This document shows positions 12,439-23,310 of a stretch of 57,425 nt of DNA, in pieces; position 1 is the first letter of the stretch; each line of letters starts with the position of its first letter. This DNA is from Gnetum montanum (lineage: Eukaryota > Streptophyta > Gnetopsida > Gnetales > Gnetaceae). A program made the translations under genes and the position numbers. The stretch is taken from positions 8,430-65,854 of the forward strand of contig MNCI01028965.1 in NCBI GenBank assembly GCA_015680685.1, read 5' to 3'. Under the pieces are notes generated by a model. That model ran no database searches, had not been told where the DNA came from, and saw nothing but the letters and a program-made list of their open reading frames with translations.

Positions 12439-12870
12439 ATGAGAGATTAGTCAATGAATTAAATAGAATCATATTCATTTCAAACTAATCTAGTATACAA
12501 TCTACAAGAATGGAATTTTATGCCAAAAAATTTGAAAATCCTACTATTGGTTAAAAGCTTTAGCTCAAAGAGGGGAAGGTAAATGATATTTTATCAAAGA
12601 ATGAGTTGAACTAATATAAAGTAACTATGGTTTTGGGTATTTATCATTATACCAAAAGGTAAAGTAGTTTATTATATGCAATTTATTTTGTAGATATTGA
12701 TTCAATTATATTTTCTTTTTATGTAGTTAACATTTATAATTTTGTTTTATTTTAAGTTTTTTTAGTTTGAGAGTTTTAATAAAAAATGAAGACATTCATG
12801 GGGATTTGATGATTTTTTTTGGGCCTATGTTGAAAAAAATTTCTAAGTGAAAATTACACCTATGAAGTGT
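12439..12870. other. AT-rich DNA, nothing recognised
   Basis: About 430 bases, very AT-rich, with T-runs and no coding or repeat signature that I can name. Confidence 0.6.
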
Positions 12871-12934
12871 TACCTTAGTGGCAAGGGTCTTGGCCTACCG
12901 ATGCCAAGTCATAGGATTGATTTTACCAGGCAAT
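12871..12934 (+). repeat. Possible tRNA-derived SINE head or tRNA pseudogene
   Basis: The sequence has an A-box-like TAGTGGCAAGGGTC, a hairpin CTTGGC...GCCAAG with an 8-base loop where an anticodon arm would be, and GGATTGATTTTACC where a B box/T-arm (GGTTCGATTCC) would be. Spacing is close to that of a tRNA. The acceptor arms do not pair well, so it is not a working tRNA. A family-A LTR begins 15 bases downstream. A chance match cannot be excluded. Confidence 0.35.
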
Positions 12935-12949
12935 GATGTGTTAGCCTAG

Positions 12950-13823
12950 TGATGAGCCATGATTTGATTGGCTACGATATTTGATATCTAATATCAGAGC
13001 CTTCATATTGGATACCTAATGTTGGAGCCCATGATGTGATGTCAAATATCCAATATCACAGGGTATATGCTAGCCTATAAATATAGTGCTTGGACTCACA
13101 GTTTTAATAAGTGTTTCATAGTTTTTGTCATAGATAGTAAAGTTCCTATACTTTGTTTTCTCTAGAGTTAAAATATTTTATGAGTGCTCATAGCAAGAGT
13201 TTGAGTGTGTACGGATCTTTGTTTGAGCATTGATGTACTTGAGCATAGCAGTGTGATGGGAATGAAAACAAATTCTTTTGATCATCCTTGCTACACTGAG
13301 AATAGATTAATGTTTACTTAACACATTTAATATTCATGCATTGTACATTCATGCACTTAAAGCAATGTCATTGAGCAAGTAATTTCTAGTTGTTAATAAA
13401 CACAAGAACAACCATTTTGAGCATACATGTAGCACTTGGTAACCCAGAAATGCTTAACGTTTGGTAACTTAGTAGGGCTATATGTGTTCAGGATATGTCC
13501 AGGAAAGTGGGACAAGTACTTTGTTAGGCTAGCTAGGCAATGGATAAATTAGATCCTAAGTTACTCTATCATTCATTATTATTGTAGGCGATTAAACTTA
13601 CAAAACATAAAATGATAAAAATCATGTGTCTCAATTACACTTAAACCATATCCTTAAGCTTCACAAGTGTTGTTAGAAAGACAGTGAACGTTCTCAATGC
13701 CCATTTCATTTCCTATAAAATTAGTGCAATAGAGAATTATAGGTCCATAGAATTCAACCAAATCCCACATGAATGCCTTAGTGATTCATATGGTTGGGCA
13801 TAGGGATACCTTGCCATTCATCA
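12950..13823 (+). mobile_element. 5' LTR of A1
   Basis: Begins TGATGAGCC and ends TTCATCA directly before the primer site, length 874 bp. It holds a TATA box at 13076-13083 and is alignable with the LTRs at 27445 and 48497 through shared blocks such as GAGCATTGATGTAC, ACTTGGTAA and CATATGGTTGGG near the end. Near the start it shows GATATTTGATATC-type repeats like those in the A2 LTR. Confidence 0.8.
13076..13083 (+). promoter_or_regulatory. TATA box of A1 LTR
   Basis: TATAAATA, in the same relative place as the TATA boxes of the LTRs at 20459, 27445, 48497 and 53755. Confidence 0.55.
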
Positions 13824-13842
13824 TTGGCATCATTGCCAGGGA
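13824..13842 (+). other. Primer-binding site of A1 (tRNA-Asp-like, decayed)
   Basis: TTGGCATCATTGCCAGGGA directly follows the LTR. It matches the plant tRNA-Asp primer site TTGGCGCCGTTGCCGGGGA except at four positions, all of the C-to-T or G-to-A kind, as CpG and related cytosine decay would produce. Confidence 0.7.
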
Positions 13843-13982
13843 ACTTTTGGTTGTTTTGTGTGCTATCTAGGATTTAGTGAAAATTATTCAAATAGTTGAA
13901 TGAACCTTAGATTCATATCACATTTTAAGATTACTACAATAATTTTAAGAAGCATACTACATTTTTATTTTTCTAACATAAA

Positions 13983-16370
13983 ATGTCTTCTTCCCATAGG
14001 AGTGATTCTCCACCCAAGTCTAATGGAGTACATCCACTAGTGCCTCAATAATATTGAGTGGTATATGCTCACCCTGATGAGTATGTACCAAATTTCACTT
14101 TCATCCTACACCAAGATGAATTGTTGTGATGGAATGACATGAAGGGCAACATTGTGTTATTGCCCAATCAATTTTTTTCTACAATGCTCCAAAAAATGCT
14201 TATACGATGAGGTCTCGAAGGACTTCATGTTGAGTACGTGGTGTAGGATAGTGACACTAGGGATTATCATCCCACTGAGGCACAACATCTCAAGGATTGC
14301 GAATTAGAACAATGTTATGAATTTGTGAAGGGAAAATGATTTAATAATTCCCTGCTCCTATTGTATCAAAAAGATGGTGGAGAACCCTTCTTTGGGGGTT
14401 TTCCATTTAGTGAAATCCCTCTCTTTGACTTTGGTGAAGGAGGCCAAAACCAGAACTTGCAATCCATGATTCACAATCCTGGTTTTGGTAAGAATGGATC
14501 CAATGATAAAGAAGAATCCAAAGAGGCAAGTTAAGGTAGGGATGTAGACAAGAAACAAGATCTTGATCATGGTTGTGATCACTGAAGAGGTAGTAGCAGG
14601 AACTATGCTAGTGCTAGTCATCCTTCCTCTTCACCTTCATCATCATCCTCTTCTTCTTTTGGCTCTAATTGTAATCATAGGAGGCAAGACTATGATAAAT
14701 GTGACTAACATGATTGAAATGTTTGAAGGGACTGTCAGGTAAGGCAAGACTAGGGGTGTAAGCATTCAAGAGAGACACGGTGCCATGAACAAAGGAGTAG
14801 TAGAGGGAATTGTAGGCACCAAAATCAAGGCCTTAATGAGCCTTTTCTTACTACCCAAAGTATGGTAAATATTGTAGAGGCAGTATGCATTCCAACAAGG
14901 CATGTGAAGGATAGTTAGATCAAAAGGCTAGACATGAACAATATCCCTTAGTTTGAAGGGGGATATAACTTAGATCTACAGAACCATCTGCAAGCTTTTC
15001 AAAGTTCATGTGCCTTACAAAATATAGAGAATGAGTGGAAAAAACTTAAGTTGTTCCCACAAGCATTCATTAAAGAAGTAGAAAACTAGTACTGGTCCTT
15101 AGAACCAAAATCTATCAGATGATGGAGTACAATGCTTGAATTGTTTAATGACAAATATCAAACATGCTCTAGAGTGTCCAACTTAAGAAGGTAGATCTAA
15201 GGATGTAAATAAGGAACACACAAACCCTTGGATGCCACCATTGACCGATACTATTCCTTAATGCATAGATGTCTTGGCCATGGTTATTCTCAATTGGATC
15301 AACTTCACCACATTGTAGATGGCCTTCAATCTGAAATGAGGAGAACCCTTGGCATCTATGCCCAAGGACGATTGTCAAAATTAAGTGACTGTTAGATCCA
15401 AAGATTGATTGAGTAGGTAGCTAAAGAGGAAGGTGAATTGAGAAACTAAGAAAGTGTAGAAGAGTATGATCATGATCCTTCCATTCACATGAGGGAGGTT
15501 TGATTTTGTGATTGTGAGGAAGAATCAACACTTGATGAGGTGGCGAATAGAAAAGCCTTACTACTTAAAAAATTTTAATATGAAATTATGACCAAGGTTG
15601 ATCAATTATGGGACTCCATGGATAGTAGATTTCAAGCTGTCCTAAAAATTGCTAAAGAGTCTAAAGAACAAGGTAGTGATTATGAGCATAGGATGTGCAA
15701 AGAAATTGAACATGCTTATCATAAAGGTAAGGGCAAGATTGCTACAATAGAAGAAGTTGTAGAAAGTGAATCAAATGATGATGGTGGGTGTGATGTCTAC
15801 CAGTATGAACATCCTAAGGGATGTTGTCACATAGTGTCACATTTACAGGAATCTGGGATATATGCTTTGAATCCACAACTAATACAAAAGCAAGCATCTA
15901 TAAGATTACCTTATCCTCAAGGTAATCCTAGGTAGTTCCAGTAGCAACAACAATATTATCCAAGTGGAACTCAACCACAACCATATGAGCAATATCAATA
16001 GTGTTAGCAACCATAGTCATGGGCGTTGGCACCATCAAGGTAGCAATACTCTTACAAACAACCTGATTCATATGGGTATTCTATTTAGCAAACCTTGTTT
16101 TCACGTAACTCCTCTAGTCATGTTTCTACTTTCCAATCTCACTACCACTTTTCTGATTATTATCAAACTCATTCTTCACATGCAATAAGGGATACTATCT
16201 ATTACCCTTATCCTCCTCCTATTCTTGCACATCTTTCTCCTTCATCCACACAGCTACCACCTACTCCACCTATGCAATGTGAACTTCTAGCTCAACCACA
16301 ACAACACAACACTACTAGGGTTGTTAATCTACAGCTAGTTCATGAATCGAGTAGTTTGGATTCTTGATCA
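13983..16370 (+). pseudogene. A1 gag, broken
   Basis: The leader starts at ATG 13983 and includes a block also present in A3 (DEYVPNFTFILH, then DMKGNIVLL). A Ser/His-rich low-complexity stretch lies near 14590-14670. The gag retrotransposon core follows from about 14930 to 15480, with EWKKLKLFPQAF, LELFNDKYQT and HHIVDGL blocks, as in plant gypsy gag (PF03732-like). Next comes an open segment 15588-15935 with an acidic patch and the block YQYEHPKGCCHI, which may take the place of a zinc knuckle. The C-terminus is Pro/Gln-rich. Seven in-frame stops between 15930 and 16090 are all TAG. Gag would have formed the particle. Confidence 0.8.
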
Positions 16371-16589
16371 AAGAAAAGAATTTTGTTTGACCATGCAATC
16401 TGCCTAAGCCCTCAAATACATTTGTAGTTGACAACCTTATTCCTCCATCTTCCTTTGTATCAAATTCTTTTGAGTCCCCTTTAAACCAAACATTGCTCAG
16501 GATCCATACTATGATGCTTACTATCACTATATTTGATTAGATTCATGCTGGAAACCTTCCCAGGAAATTAGTAGATCTTGGAAGTCCTA

Positions 16590-16963
16590 TGATCTATTTG
16601 TAGATTGTTGGGAACAAACCATGTAAGGTTCTTCTTGATTGTAGTTCTAGTATCAATCTAATTTCTCATGAGATGTATATTGCCTGAGATATGCCTCCTT
16701 TAAAGAAGAGAAATATTAGATTAGAATTGGCAAACCAGTCTAGCACTATTCCATTGGAACTAGTAGAAGACATCATGACCACTATTTGTGGGTGGTCTTA
16801 TCCTACTGATTTCCTAGTGATCAAAGCAAAAAATTGCAAAGAGAACTTCCCATTCATCATGGGAAGGGCATGGCTAAGCATCATTGATGCAAGGATGGGC
16901 ATCAAATATATTTTCCTGGAAATATCCAAAGAAAATGCATTTGGAAAGATTGAGAAGAATTGA
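16590..16963 (+). pseudogene. A1 protease (retropepsin) remnant
   Basis: After KVLLDCSSSINLISHEMY, which corresponds to the retropepsin active-site strand (normally D-S/T/L-G-A/S), the frame is open at 16691-16963 with a flap-side block and GRAWLSIIDA, equivalent to the second GRPWL hairpin of plant gypsy proteases. The active-site glycine is replaced by Ser (D-C-S-S), so it would be inactive. The same protein region is present in A3 at 31010-31400. Confidence 0.75.
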
Positions 16964-17399
16964 GTTCCATGCATCACATGCAGTGATATAGGATGCAATT
17001 GTGTGCAGAAACTCTAGGCAGTTAAATGAGCATCCATCTCTGTGTGCAAGTAATGTGCATCAAAAGTAGAAATTCAAAGGTATCTATACACAGTAGCCAT
17101 AAAACAAGAGGGCACCTGGTGGCTGATAGCTGATTCTGAGAGTAGCACACTTTGCATGGAACCAACTGAGAACTTGACATGCACATGTGTCATAGGCATG
17201 GATGAACTAGATCAAGTTCATCATCAACTCTTTGATGATGCAAATGATGATACCTACTGGGAAGAGTTGGAAATTCCTAAAAATCTCAAGCAAGAGCGCT
17301 TTGAACTAAAAAATCTATCAAATAGAATGGGATATGTGTTTTTAAAAAATGGGAAACTAATCATAATCAATGAAAATCTTGCTCTAGAATATTAAAAGA

Positions 17400-18224
17400 T
17401 TCTATTGAATTTGGTTGAAAAATGGTTAGTAGCTTTTGCTTGGTCATATCCTAAACTCATAGGGATTGATCCTAAGATATGCTAGCATTGGATCTACACT
17501 GATTCAGCCATGAAGCCAAAGAGGTATCCACAAAGGTGATTAAACCAAAAACTAAAGCAAATTTTCAAATAAGAAATCAAATAATTTCTCAAGGTAGGGT
17601 TCATTTGAAGACTTCCACATCACTACCAATTTGTTAAACCATCAACAGAAACTGTCAAAGATGTTTGGTTATTCCTTGGACATATTGGCTACTATCGGTG
17701 ATTAATGGAGAATATTTCTAAGATCACAAAATTGTTGGTGAAGCTGATAAAGAAAGTTTCTCCATTTATCTGGACCATGGGATGTGAACAAGCATTTCAA
17801 TAGCTGAAAGAGAAACTTGTAGAAACTCCAATCCTACAAGCACTCAACTGGTCTAGGCCATTTCGTGTTATGATGAATACATCAAATTATGACTTGGGAG
17901 TTGTGATTACACAAATGAATGATAAGAAGCATCCAGATTACATCCACTGAACTAGCCAAAGCATTGTGGGTGCACAAATGAACTACACCACCACAAAAAA
18001 GGAATTGATGGCAATGGTGTTTGCTCTAGAAAAGTTCACGTATTATGTGCTTGGATACAAAGTGCTTGTGCACATAGACCATAGTGCCATTTCCTTCTTG
18101 ATGAACAAGTCAATGATTAGCCCCCATGTCATATGGTGGCTGGTGATCTTACAAGAATTTGATCTCACAATGATAGATCGAAAGGACACTGAGGATGTGG
18201 TTGTTGATCACTTGTCTCAGTTAT
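17400..18224 (+). pseudogene. A1 RT remnant and RNase H, with RT catalytic core deleted
   Basis: The 5' part has a block matching the start of A3 RT and breaks off near 17615. It resumes with TVKDVWLFLGHIGYYR, the connection after the palm domain. The PFGLCNA and F-x-D-D motifs found in A3 at 32290-32400 are absent, a loss of about 565 bp. The RNase H part follows: the first aspartate strand is altered, then TTTKKELMAMVFALEKF and HIDHSAISFL (open in 17966-18226), as in Ty3/gypsy RNase H. The reading ends with DVVVDHLSQL, the usual RH-INT junction. It cannot copy RNA. Confidence 0.85.
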
Positions 18225-18239
18225 GATGGGAGAACAATG

Positions 18240-19640
18240 AGGAAGAGAACCCACTATCTGATATGTTTCTTGATGAACTCCTTTTTGGTAGGGCTATAAC
18301 TAAACAATTGTCCAATGAGCCTAAATGATATGATGGCATTGTCACCTATCTTCTAGCTAAAGAGATGCCAAAAAAGTTGGACCAGTAGAAAAAATAGCAT
18401 TTTCTTCACCAAGTAAAACATTTCATGGAGATCAATGGAAACCTCTATAAAGTGTGCATTGAAGACCTAGTCCATTGATGTGTCCCTAATGCTGATCAAC
18501 TACATGTTCTTTAAGATGCTCATGAAGGTCCTTGTGGAGGCCACTATGTTGGGAGATGCATGACCATTAAGATCCTGATGGCAAGGTACAATTGGCCAAT
18601 AATCTTCAGGGATGCTCATCAACATGTCAACTCTTGTGAATGATGCCAATGAGATGGTGGAATGATTGCTCGAATGGAGGGACCTCAAAAATGGATTTAA
18701 CCATTGGAACCCTTCAACATATGGGGCATTGACTTCATGGGTTCCATCATGCCCATGTTAAATAAAAAGGTGTACATCATAGCCATTGTTGACTATTGTA
18801 TAGAAAGGGCAGAAGCAACAATTGTCATCGACTGTACATCTTCTATTGCTGTTCAGTTTGTACAACAAAATGTTGTAAATAGGTTTGGCATGTCACGTGC
18901 ATTAATTTCTGATAATGAAACTCACTTTATAGGCACTACCTTTTGAAATCTCATGCAATGCCTAGGGGTTAAACATAAACTCACAATAGCCTACCACCCC
19001 CAAGCCAATGGTCAAGCTAAGGTTACCAATAGGGAAATCACAAGGATTTTAACAAGAACTCTTAGCAAATATAGGAAAGATTGGAGCACAAAACTTAATA
19101 ATGCCCTTTGGACTAATCACTCAACATGGAAACTTCCTATAGGCTACTCTTTCTATGAGCTTGTGTACAAAAAATTACCAACACTTCCTATTTAAACTAA
19201 GCTCCATACACTTTCAATAGCCTATGACCTCGACCTTGACTTGAGTCTAGCACAAAAAGAAAGACTAATGAATCTCAACTTGCTAGACAAAAATTGATTG
19301 GTGGCCCTATCATTTAACAAGTTGCACAAGGCACTCAACAAAAAGCACCATGACCTTAAAATCAAGAAAGTCAAATTAGAATCAAAAGATAAGGTCCTCT
19401 ACTAGAATTCCACACACATACTACAATGAACTAAGTCTGAAACATTGTGGGAAGAACCTTATATAATTTATAAAACTTTCTTTTAGGGGCCATGATGATT
19501 TACAAACCCTAGAGACCAGACAAGAAATAGCTAGTCAACATACAATAAGTCAAACCTTTCCATGAGCATAAGACAACAAATACAACAAAATCTTCATCGA
19601 ATGGACAACCATGCTCAATATTTTGAATCTCCTCCTTTCA
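18240..19640 (+). pseudogene. A1 integrase, broken
   Basis: The N-terminal HHCC zinc region is visible near 18515-18650 (H...GGHY...T, then NSCE-stop-CQ). The catalytic core starts near 18700 with FNIWGIDFMGS (first Asp), then SDNETHF (second Asp, near 18913) and AYHPQANGQ followed by NREITRIL (catalytic Glu). Open pieces are 18704-18946, 18953-19195 and 19562 onward. A chromo-like module is not evident. The C-terminus ends with a block SPPFNLVKGEMAIH shared with A3, where a purine run (19649-19661) is part of the coding sequence. Integrase would have joined the cDNA to host DNA. Confidence 0.85.
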
Positions 19641-19664
19641 ACTTAGTCAAGGGGGAGATGGCCA

Positions 19665-20458
19665 TCCATGTTAGCTATATAAGCAGCTTAGTTTTTAACC
19701 ATTTTTATTTTACACATTTTTTATTTTGCAACTTTTTGTTTTACACATTCTTTGTTTTACATCTTCTTATTTTCATGTTATTAATTTTTCCTAATTTTTT
19801 TATAGCATCGTTAGTACATTTGCTATTTCTTGAATATTTTACACTTTCTTTTATATTTTCTTTTATTTTGGTGTGGTTTTCTAACTTTTTGTTAATAAGT
19901 GCCAAGCATAGTGGTAATTCGTTCCTTGATGGTGGTATGTACTATGTTGTTATTTGATTGTTGCTGTTTGGATTCTAGCTTTGAATTTTGTTATGGATAA
20001 TTAGCACATGGTTTCTTTTTCATGCAACAAGCAGTGTGTCTACAACATCCACCCATCCACAAACTCTATGATTTTTCTTGTTCTAGAAATGTGTAGTCCC
20101 GTTTTTATTAATAAAATTATAACAAATTTGTGACTGTGATAGTTTTTGGAATTGGAAAGTATTCAAAGGTTTGAATAGGGTGTGACTTCAACGGGATTCA
20201 GTATTCTTTGTGCCTTTCTACCTACTTGAATGAATGTGTGTTTTCATGGATTACTTATTGTTTCATGTTGACCAATAAAAGGAAGTTGAATAAGTCTTTG
20301 CATGGTGAGGTTCTTAGAAAAAAAACATAAAAAAACAATGATGGGAATTCAAAGAACACCCCTTAAATACAATAACTGAATAATTCTTTGCATGGTCTGT
20401 TTCCCATTTAAAAAAGTGATGGGAATTCAAAGCACACTATTTAGACAAAGAAATGGGG
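19665..20458 (+). other. A1 3' spacer (non-coding, conserved in family A)
   Basis: T-rich sequence with repeated TTTTATTTTACAC-like units, then a block with CAACATCCACCCATCCAC and TGACTTCAACGGGATTCA. The same order of blocks is found in A2 (23330 on), A3 (34680 on) and A4 (43600 on). It is cut off at 20458. Confidence 0.75.
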
Positions 20459-20479
20459 TGATGAGTCATGAATTTGCTG

Positions 20480-20640
20480 GCTGTGATATCACTACCATGA
20501 CATCCCAGCCGTGATATCCCAGTTGCTGTGATATCATAGCCGGGATATAACAACGGTGATATTGCATGGGCTACGATATCGCGTACGCGATGTATCATAC
20601 GCGATATCGCGTCTTTTCCCACAATATCGCATACGCAATA
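20480..20640 (+). promoter_or_regulatory. GATATC palindrome cluster in U3 of the A2 LTR
   Basis: Five perfect GATATC sites start at 20484, 20513, 20530, 20575 and 20603, with several one-base variants between. Two perfect 14-bp palindromes are present: ATCGCGTACGCGAT at 20578-20591 and ACGCGATATCGCGT at 20599-20612. The cluster sits just upstream of the TATA box, where LTR enhancers usually lie. Binding of a specific factor is inference. Confidence 0.6.
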
Positions 20641-20660
20641 TTGCGTCGCACCACAAAATC

Positions 20661-20668
20661 TATAAATA
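20661..20668 (+). promoter_or_regulatory. TATA box of A2 LTR
   Basis: TATAAATA followed by AGAGGCAGCT. The solo LTR has the same TATA box followed by AGAGGAGGCT. Confidence 0.65.
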
Positions 20669-21169
20669 AGAGGCAGCTATCCCTCATTTCACATCCTAGT
20701 TTAGATTGTAGTGAAACTCTNCTAGAATGCGGAACAAGTACAACTTGATTACAAGCATTTAAGTGTGACTACTTGGTATCCTAGTGGTGTACCTAGGATT
20801 TTCGCTTGGTAATCCTAGTGGTTGTCTTGCACAAGGTCCAAGATGTGTATGGTTGATCAAGGAATCGGTTGCTCGTCGCACTTAGGCTAGATTAGAATTT
20901 CTTACCCTTTTCCTCCTAGCTTAGCTTAGTTAATATTATTTTCCATTACCTTTAGGAGTAGCATTAGGTTAGAACACATCATACACCTCACTCTAGACTA
21001 AACCATACGTGACAAATATAATACTAGTCCAGGTGGGAAGACAGAAAACTGCGACCTAAGGTTAACGATCTAGGTGCCAAAACTAGTCCGTCTGCAGAGT
21101 TCGACCAGATCGCGCGTGAGAACACTCGTATTCGTATGGTTGAGTATAGGTGTACCTCGCCACTCATCA

Positions 21170-21188
21170 TTGGGGCTATTGCCAGGGA
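21170..21188 (+). other. Primer-binding site of A2 (tRNA-Asp-like)
   Basis: TTGGGGCTATTGCCAGGGA directly after the LTR, similar to the tRNA-Asp-complementary TTGGCGCCGTTGCCGGGGA. Confidence 0.7.
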
Positions 21189-21313
21189 CGGTGCTAGTTA
21201 TCTAGATTAGTTATATCATACAAGGTCGCTGTATAAGGACTTAATGATATATCTCTTAGAAAGAAGAAATAATTATTGAAAGTCATGCCTAAATTCACAC
21301 ACATTTTCACAAC

Positions 21314-23310
21314 AATGTCTCTCCTATGAGATAATAATAACGCCACACTTAGTGAGGAAGTTCATTGGAGAACCACCGAACTATATGATGATGAATATTG
21401 GAGTATACAACCTGAAGTGGGAGTTCCTTATAAACATGAACAAAAACAACGTCATCGCAATACACGAAGACATAACTTACCTGATGACGATGAACCCCCA
21501 CTGGCCACTACAAGCCTAACGCAAATACAAGAGGCTATTCAAATCTCACGTAGGCATCGTAAAGAGAGTCGACTACCCAGGCTTGATTTAAACAATTTTC
21601 CAAAATTTTTAGGAGGCTATGACTTAGATCCACAACAACACTTACTAGCCTTCTATGATGCCTGCACATGGAACAACATTGATAACGGTTGGCAAAAACT
21701 TAAGCTCTTCCCTATGACACTCATTGACCAAGCGAAAGTATGGTATAGATCGTTAAAACCAAATTCAATCTGACGCTGGTGAACAATGGTAGAAGTCTTT
21801 AATGAAAAATATCAAACCTACGCAAGAGTGTCAGCCTTGAGGAAACAAATCCAAGGATGGAAACAAGCACAACATGAACCCTTGGACATGGCCTTAGAAA
21901 GATATTATGCATTGTTAAAAAACTGTCCAGGCCATGGGTTTTCCAAGGAAAGGCTAATGTACCATATTATTGATGGGCTATGTAATGAAACAAGAGAGAC
22001 CTTAGGAACGTATGCCCAAGGTCAACTATATGAACTACGAGCCCATCAAATCCAAGAGCTTATTAAGGGGGTATCAAAAGAAGAAGGAGAAATAGGTACA
22101 TGGGAGAGTGTTGAAAAACATCAACAGGACCAAAATTTCAACTTAACAAAGGTCCCTGATCATAACAAGGAGAAATCAACAAATCTCAAGGTGGAAACAT
22201 CATCTTTGCCAATACAACAATCATTAGAAGAAGCCAAGGCAAAGGCCAATAAGATGTTGGAATGGATGTATCAAAAGTGTGGAGAATATATCAACAATAT
22301 TGGAGATAGAGTTTTGACAACCCAAGAAGCAGGATGAAATATTAGACATTTGGAAAAAAGGAATGAAGGGAATAAGCGCTCAACTGCTAATCATACATAT
22401 GAATGCAACATATGCCTGTATGATCACCCCAAGAATCAATGCCTAGTATTGTTACATCTACATGAGCATTGGAGAAACACGCTACATCCAGAGTTCATAC
22501 AGAGATACTGTGTTTGACCATAGTGGTAACAATCCCAGTCTTGGGGGGGACCATCCTTAGACTAGAGGCACCCTTCATATTTTTCGAATCCAAATTCTTA
22601 TCACGTTCAACATCCTGTTTCTCCATTCGGGCCACCCTACTCTATCTCACTACAATATTATTCTCCACAATACTATCAGCCCATACTTCCAGCACAACCA
22701 CCACCTTATGCACCTTATATTCCTCCTAACTTTCAACATTCTCATCCTTTCCCTCCTTCCACAATGCCACCAACTATTCCTAAGGTGTCTGTGCCACAGC
22801 AACAACCCACGAACAACACTTTTGCTACTACTTCCAACAGCAGCGAAAAGCCTCCTTAACATCAAAGGCGTCCTTTCTTTAAACACGGCTGTAAGAGGGG
22901 ACAACATAATTCTGAGGCCACTGCATCTTCCAACTCAGCACAAGTCCCACACTGTGGTGCACCCTTATCTTCGAACCCAACACCTCATGTAACTTCATCA
23001 AGGCCACCATCAAACACTCCAACAATCATACGGCCTAATGAACACAACCATGGGGGGCATCAACCCAATCCTTGCATACCATCTAATGGTCGCAAACATC
23101 ATAGTGAGTGAACTCATTATTCAGGCACCACATCATATAAAGTGCCCCACTATGCTTATTACAATCAAGTGTGTGAACCCTGAGGGGATAAGTATAGACT
23201 GGTTTCAATACTTCCAACATGCAAGGACTCTTATTTTCCATTTATTAATTCTTGCCATACTCAACCGATTAGCTATGGGAGATATCACCCATTTCAATAA
23301 CAAGCAGGAT
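21314..23310 (+). pseudogene. A2 gag, nearly open
   Basis: Open pieces 21417-21773 and 21786-22337 are in one frame, separated only by two stops at 21774-21785. The core has FPKFLGGYDLDPQQHLLAFY, GWQKLKLFPMTL, WYRSLKPNSI, FNEKYQTYARVS and YHIIDGLCNET, a typical plant gypsy gag domain (PF03732-like). A basic/Gln-rich linker follows, then a block CNICLYDHPKNQC near 22400 that may bind metal, and a long Pro/Gln/Ser/Asn-rich tail up to about 23310 with frameshifts. It ends straight into non-coding spacer with no protease. Of all genes in the window this is among the least damaged. Confidence 0.85.

Larger units (their letters stand above)
12950..20458 (+). mobile_element. Family-A Ty3/gypsy element A1 (5' LTR to 3' spacer; RT core deleted)
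   Basis: Starts with LTR 12950-13823 and a primer site, then gag, protease, an RT/RNase H remnant, integrase and the first ~800 bp of the 3' spacer. At 20459 the spacer is cut by the LTR of element A2. Homologous spacer in A3 continues past this point, so A2 either inserted here or replaced the rest. I could not find the missing 3' half of A1 further right. The gene order PR-RT-RH-INT and the Asp-tRNA-like primer site fit the Athila/Tat side of Ty3/gypsy. Every gene has many stops. Confidence 0.85.
20459..21169 (+). mobile_element. 5' LTR of A2
   Basis: Begins TGATGAGTC, ends CACTCATCA, 711 bp, followed at once by the primer site. A TATA box is at 20661-20668. It contains the window's only ambiguous base (n at 20721). 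It lacks the AATAAA block found in the LTRs of A3, A4 and the solo copy. Its last 100 bases match the solo LTR at 53755 and the partial LTR at 57175 best. Confidence 0.85.

Noticed and set aside
19649-19661. AAGGGGGAGATGG as the polypurine tract next to a 3' LTR
   Set aside because: No LTR follows. The same place in A3 is inside a shared coding block, and the true 3' LTR lies about 5 kb further, after the 3' ORF, in A4.
20721-20721. Ambiguous base n as a sign of an assembly gap
   Set aside because: A single n within an otherwise continuous LTR; the flanks match the solo LTR at 53755, so a base-call ambiguity is more likely.
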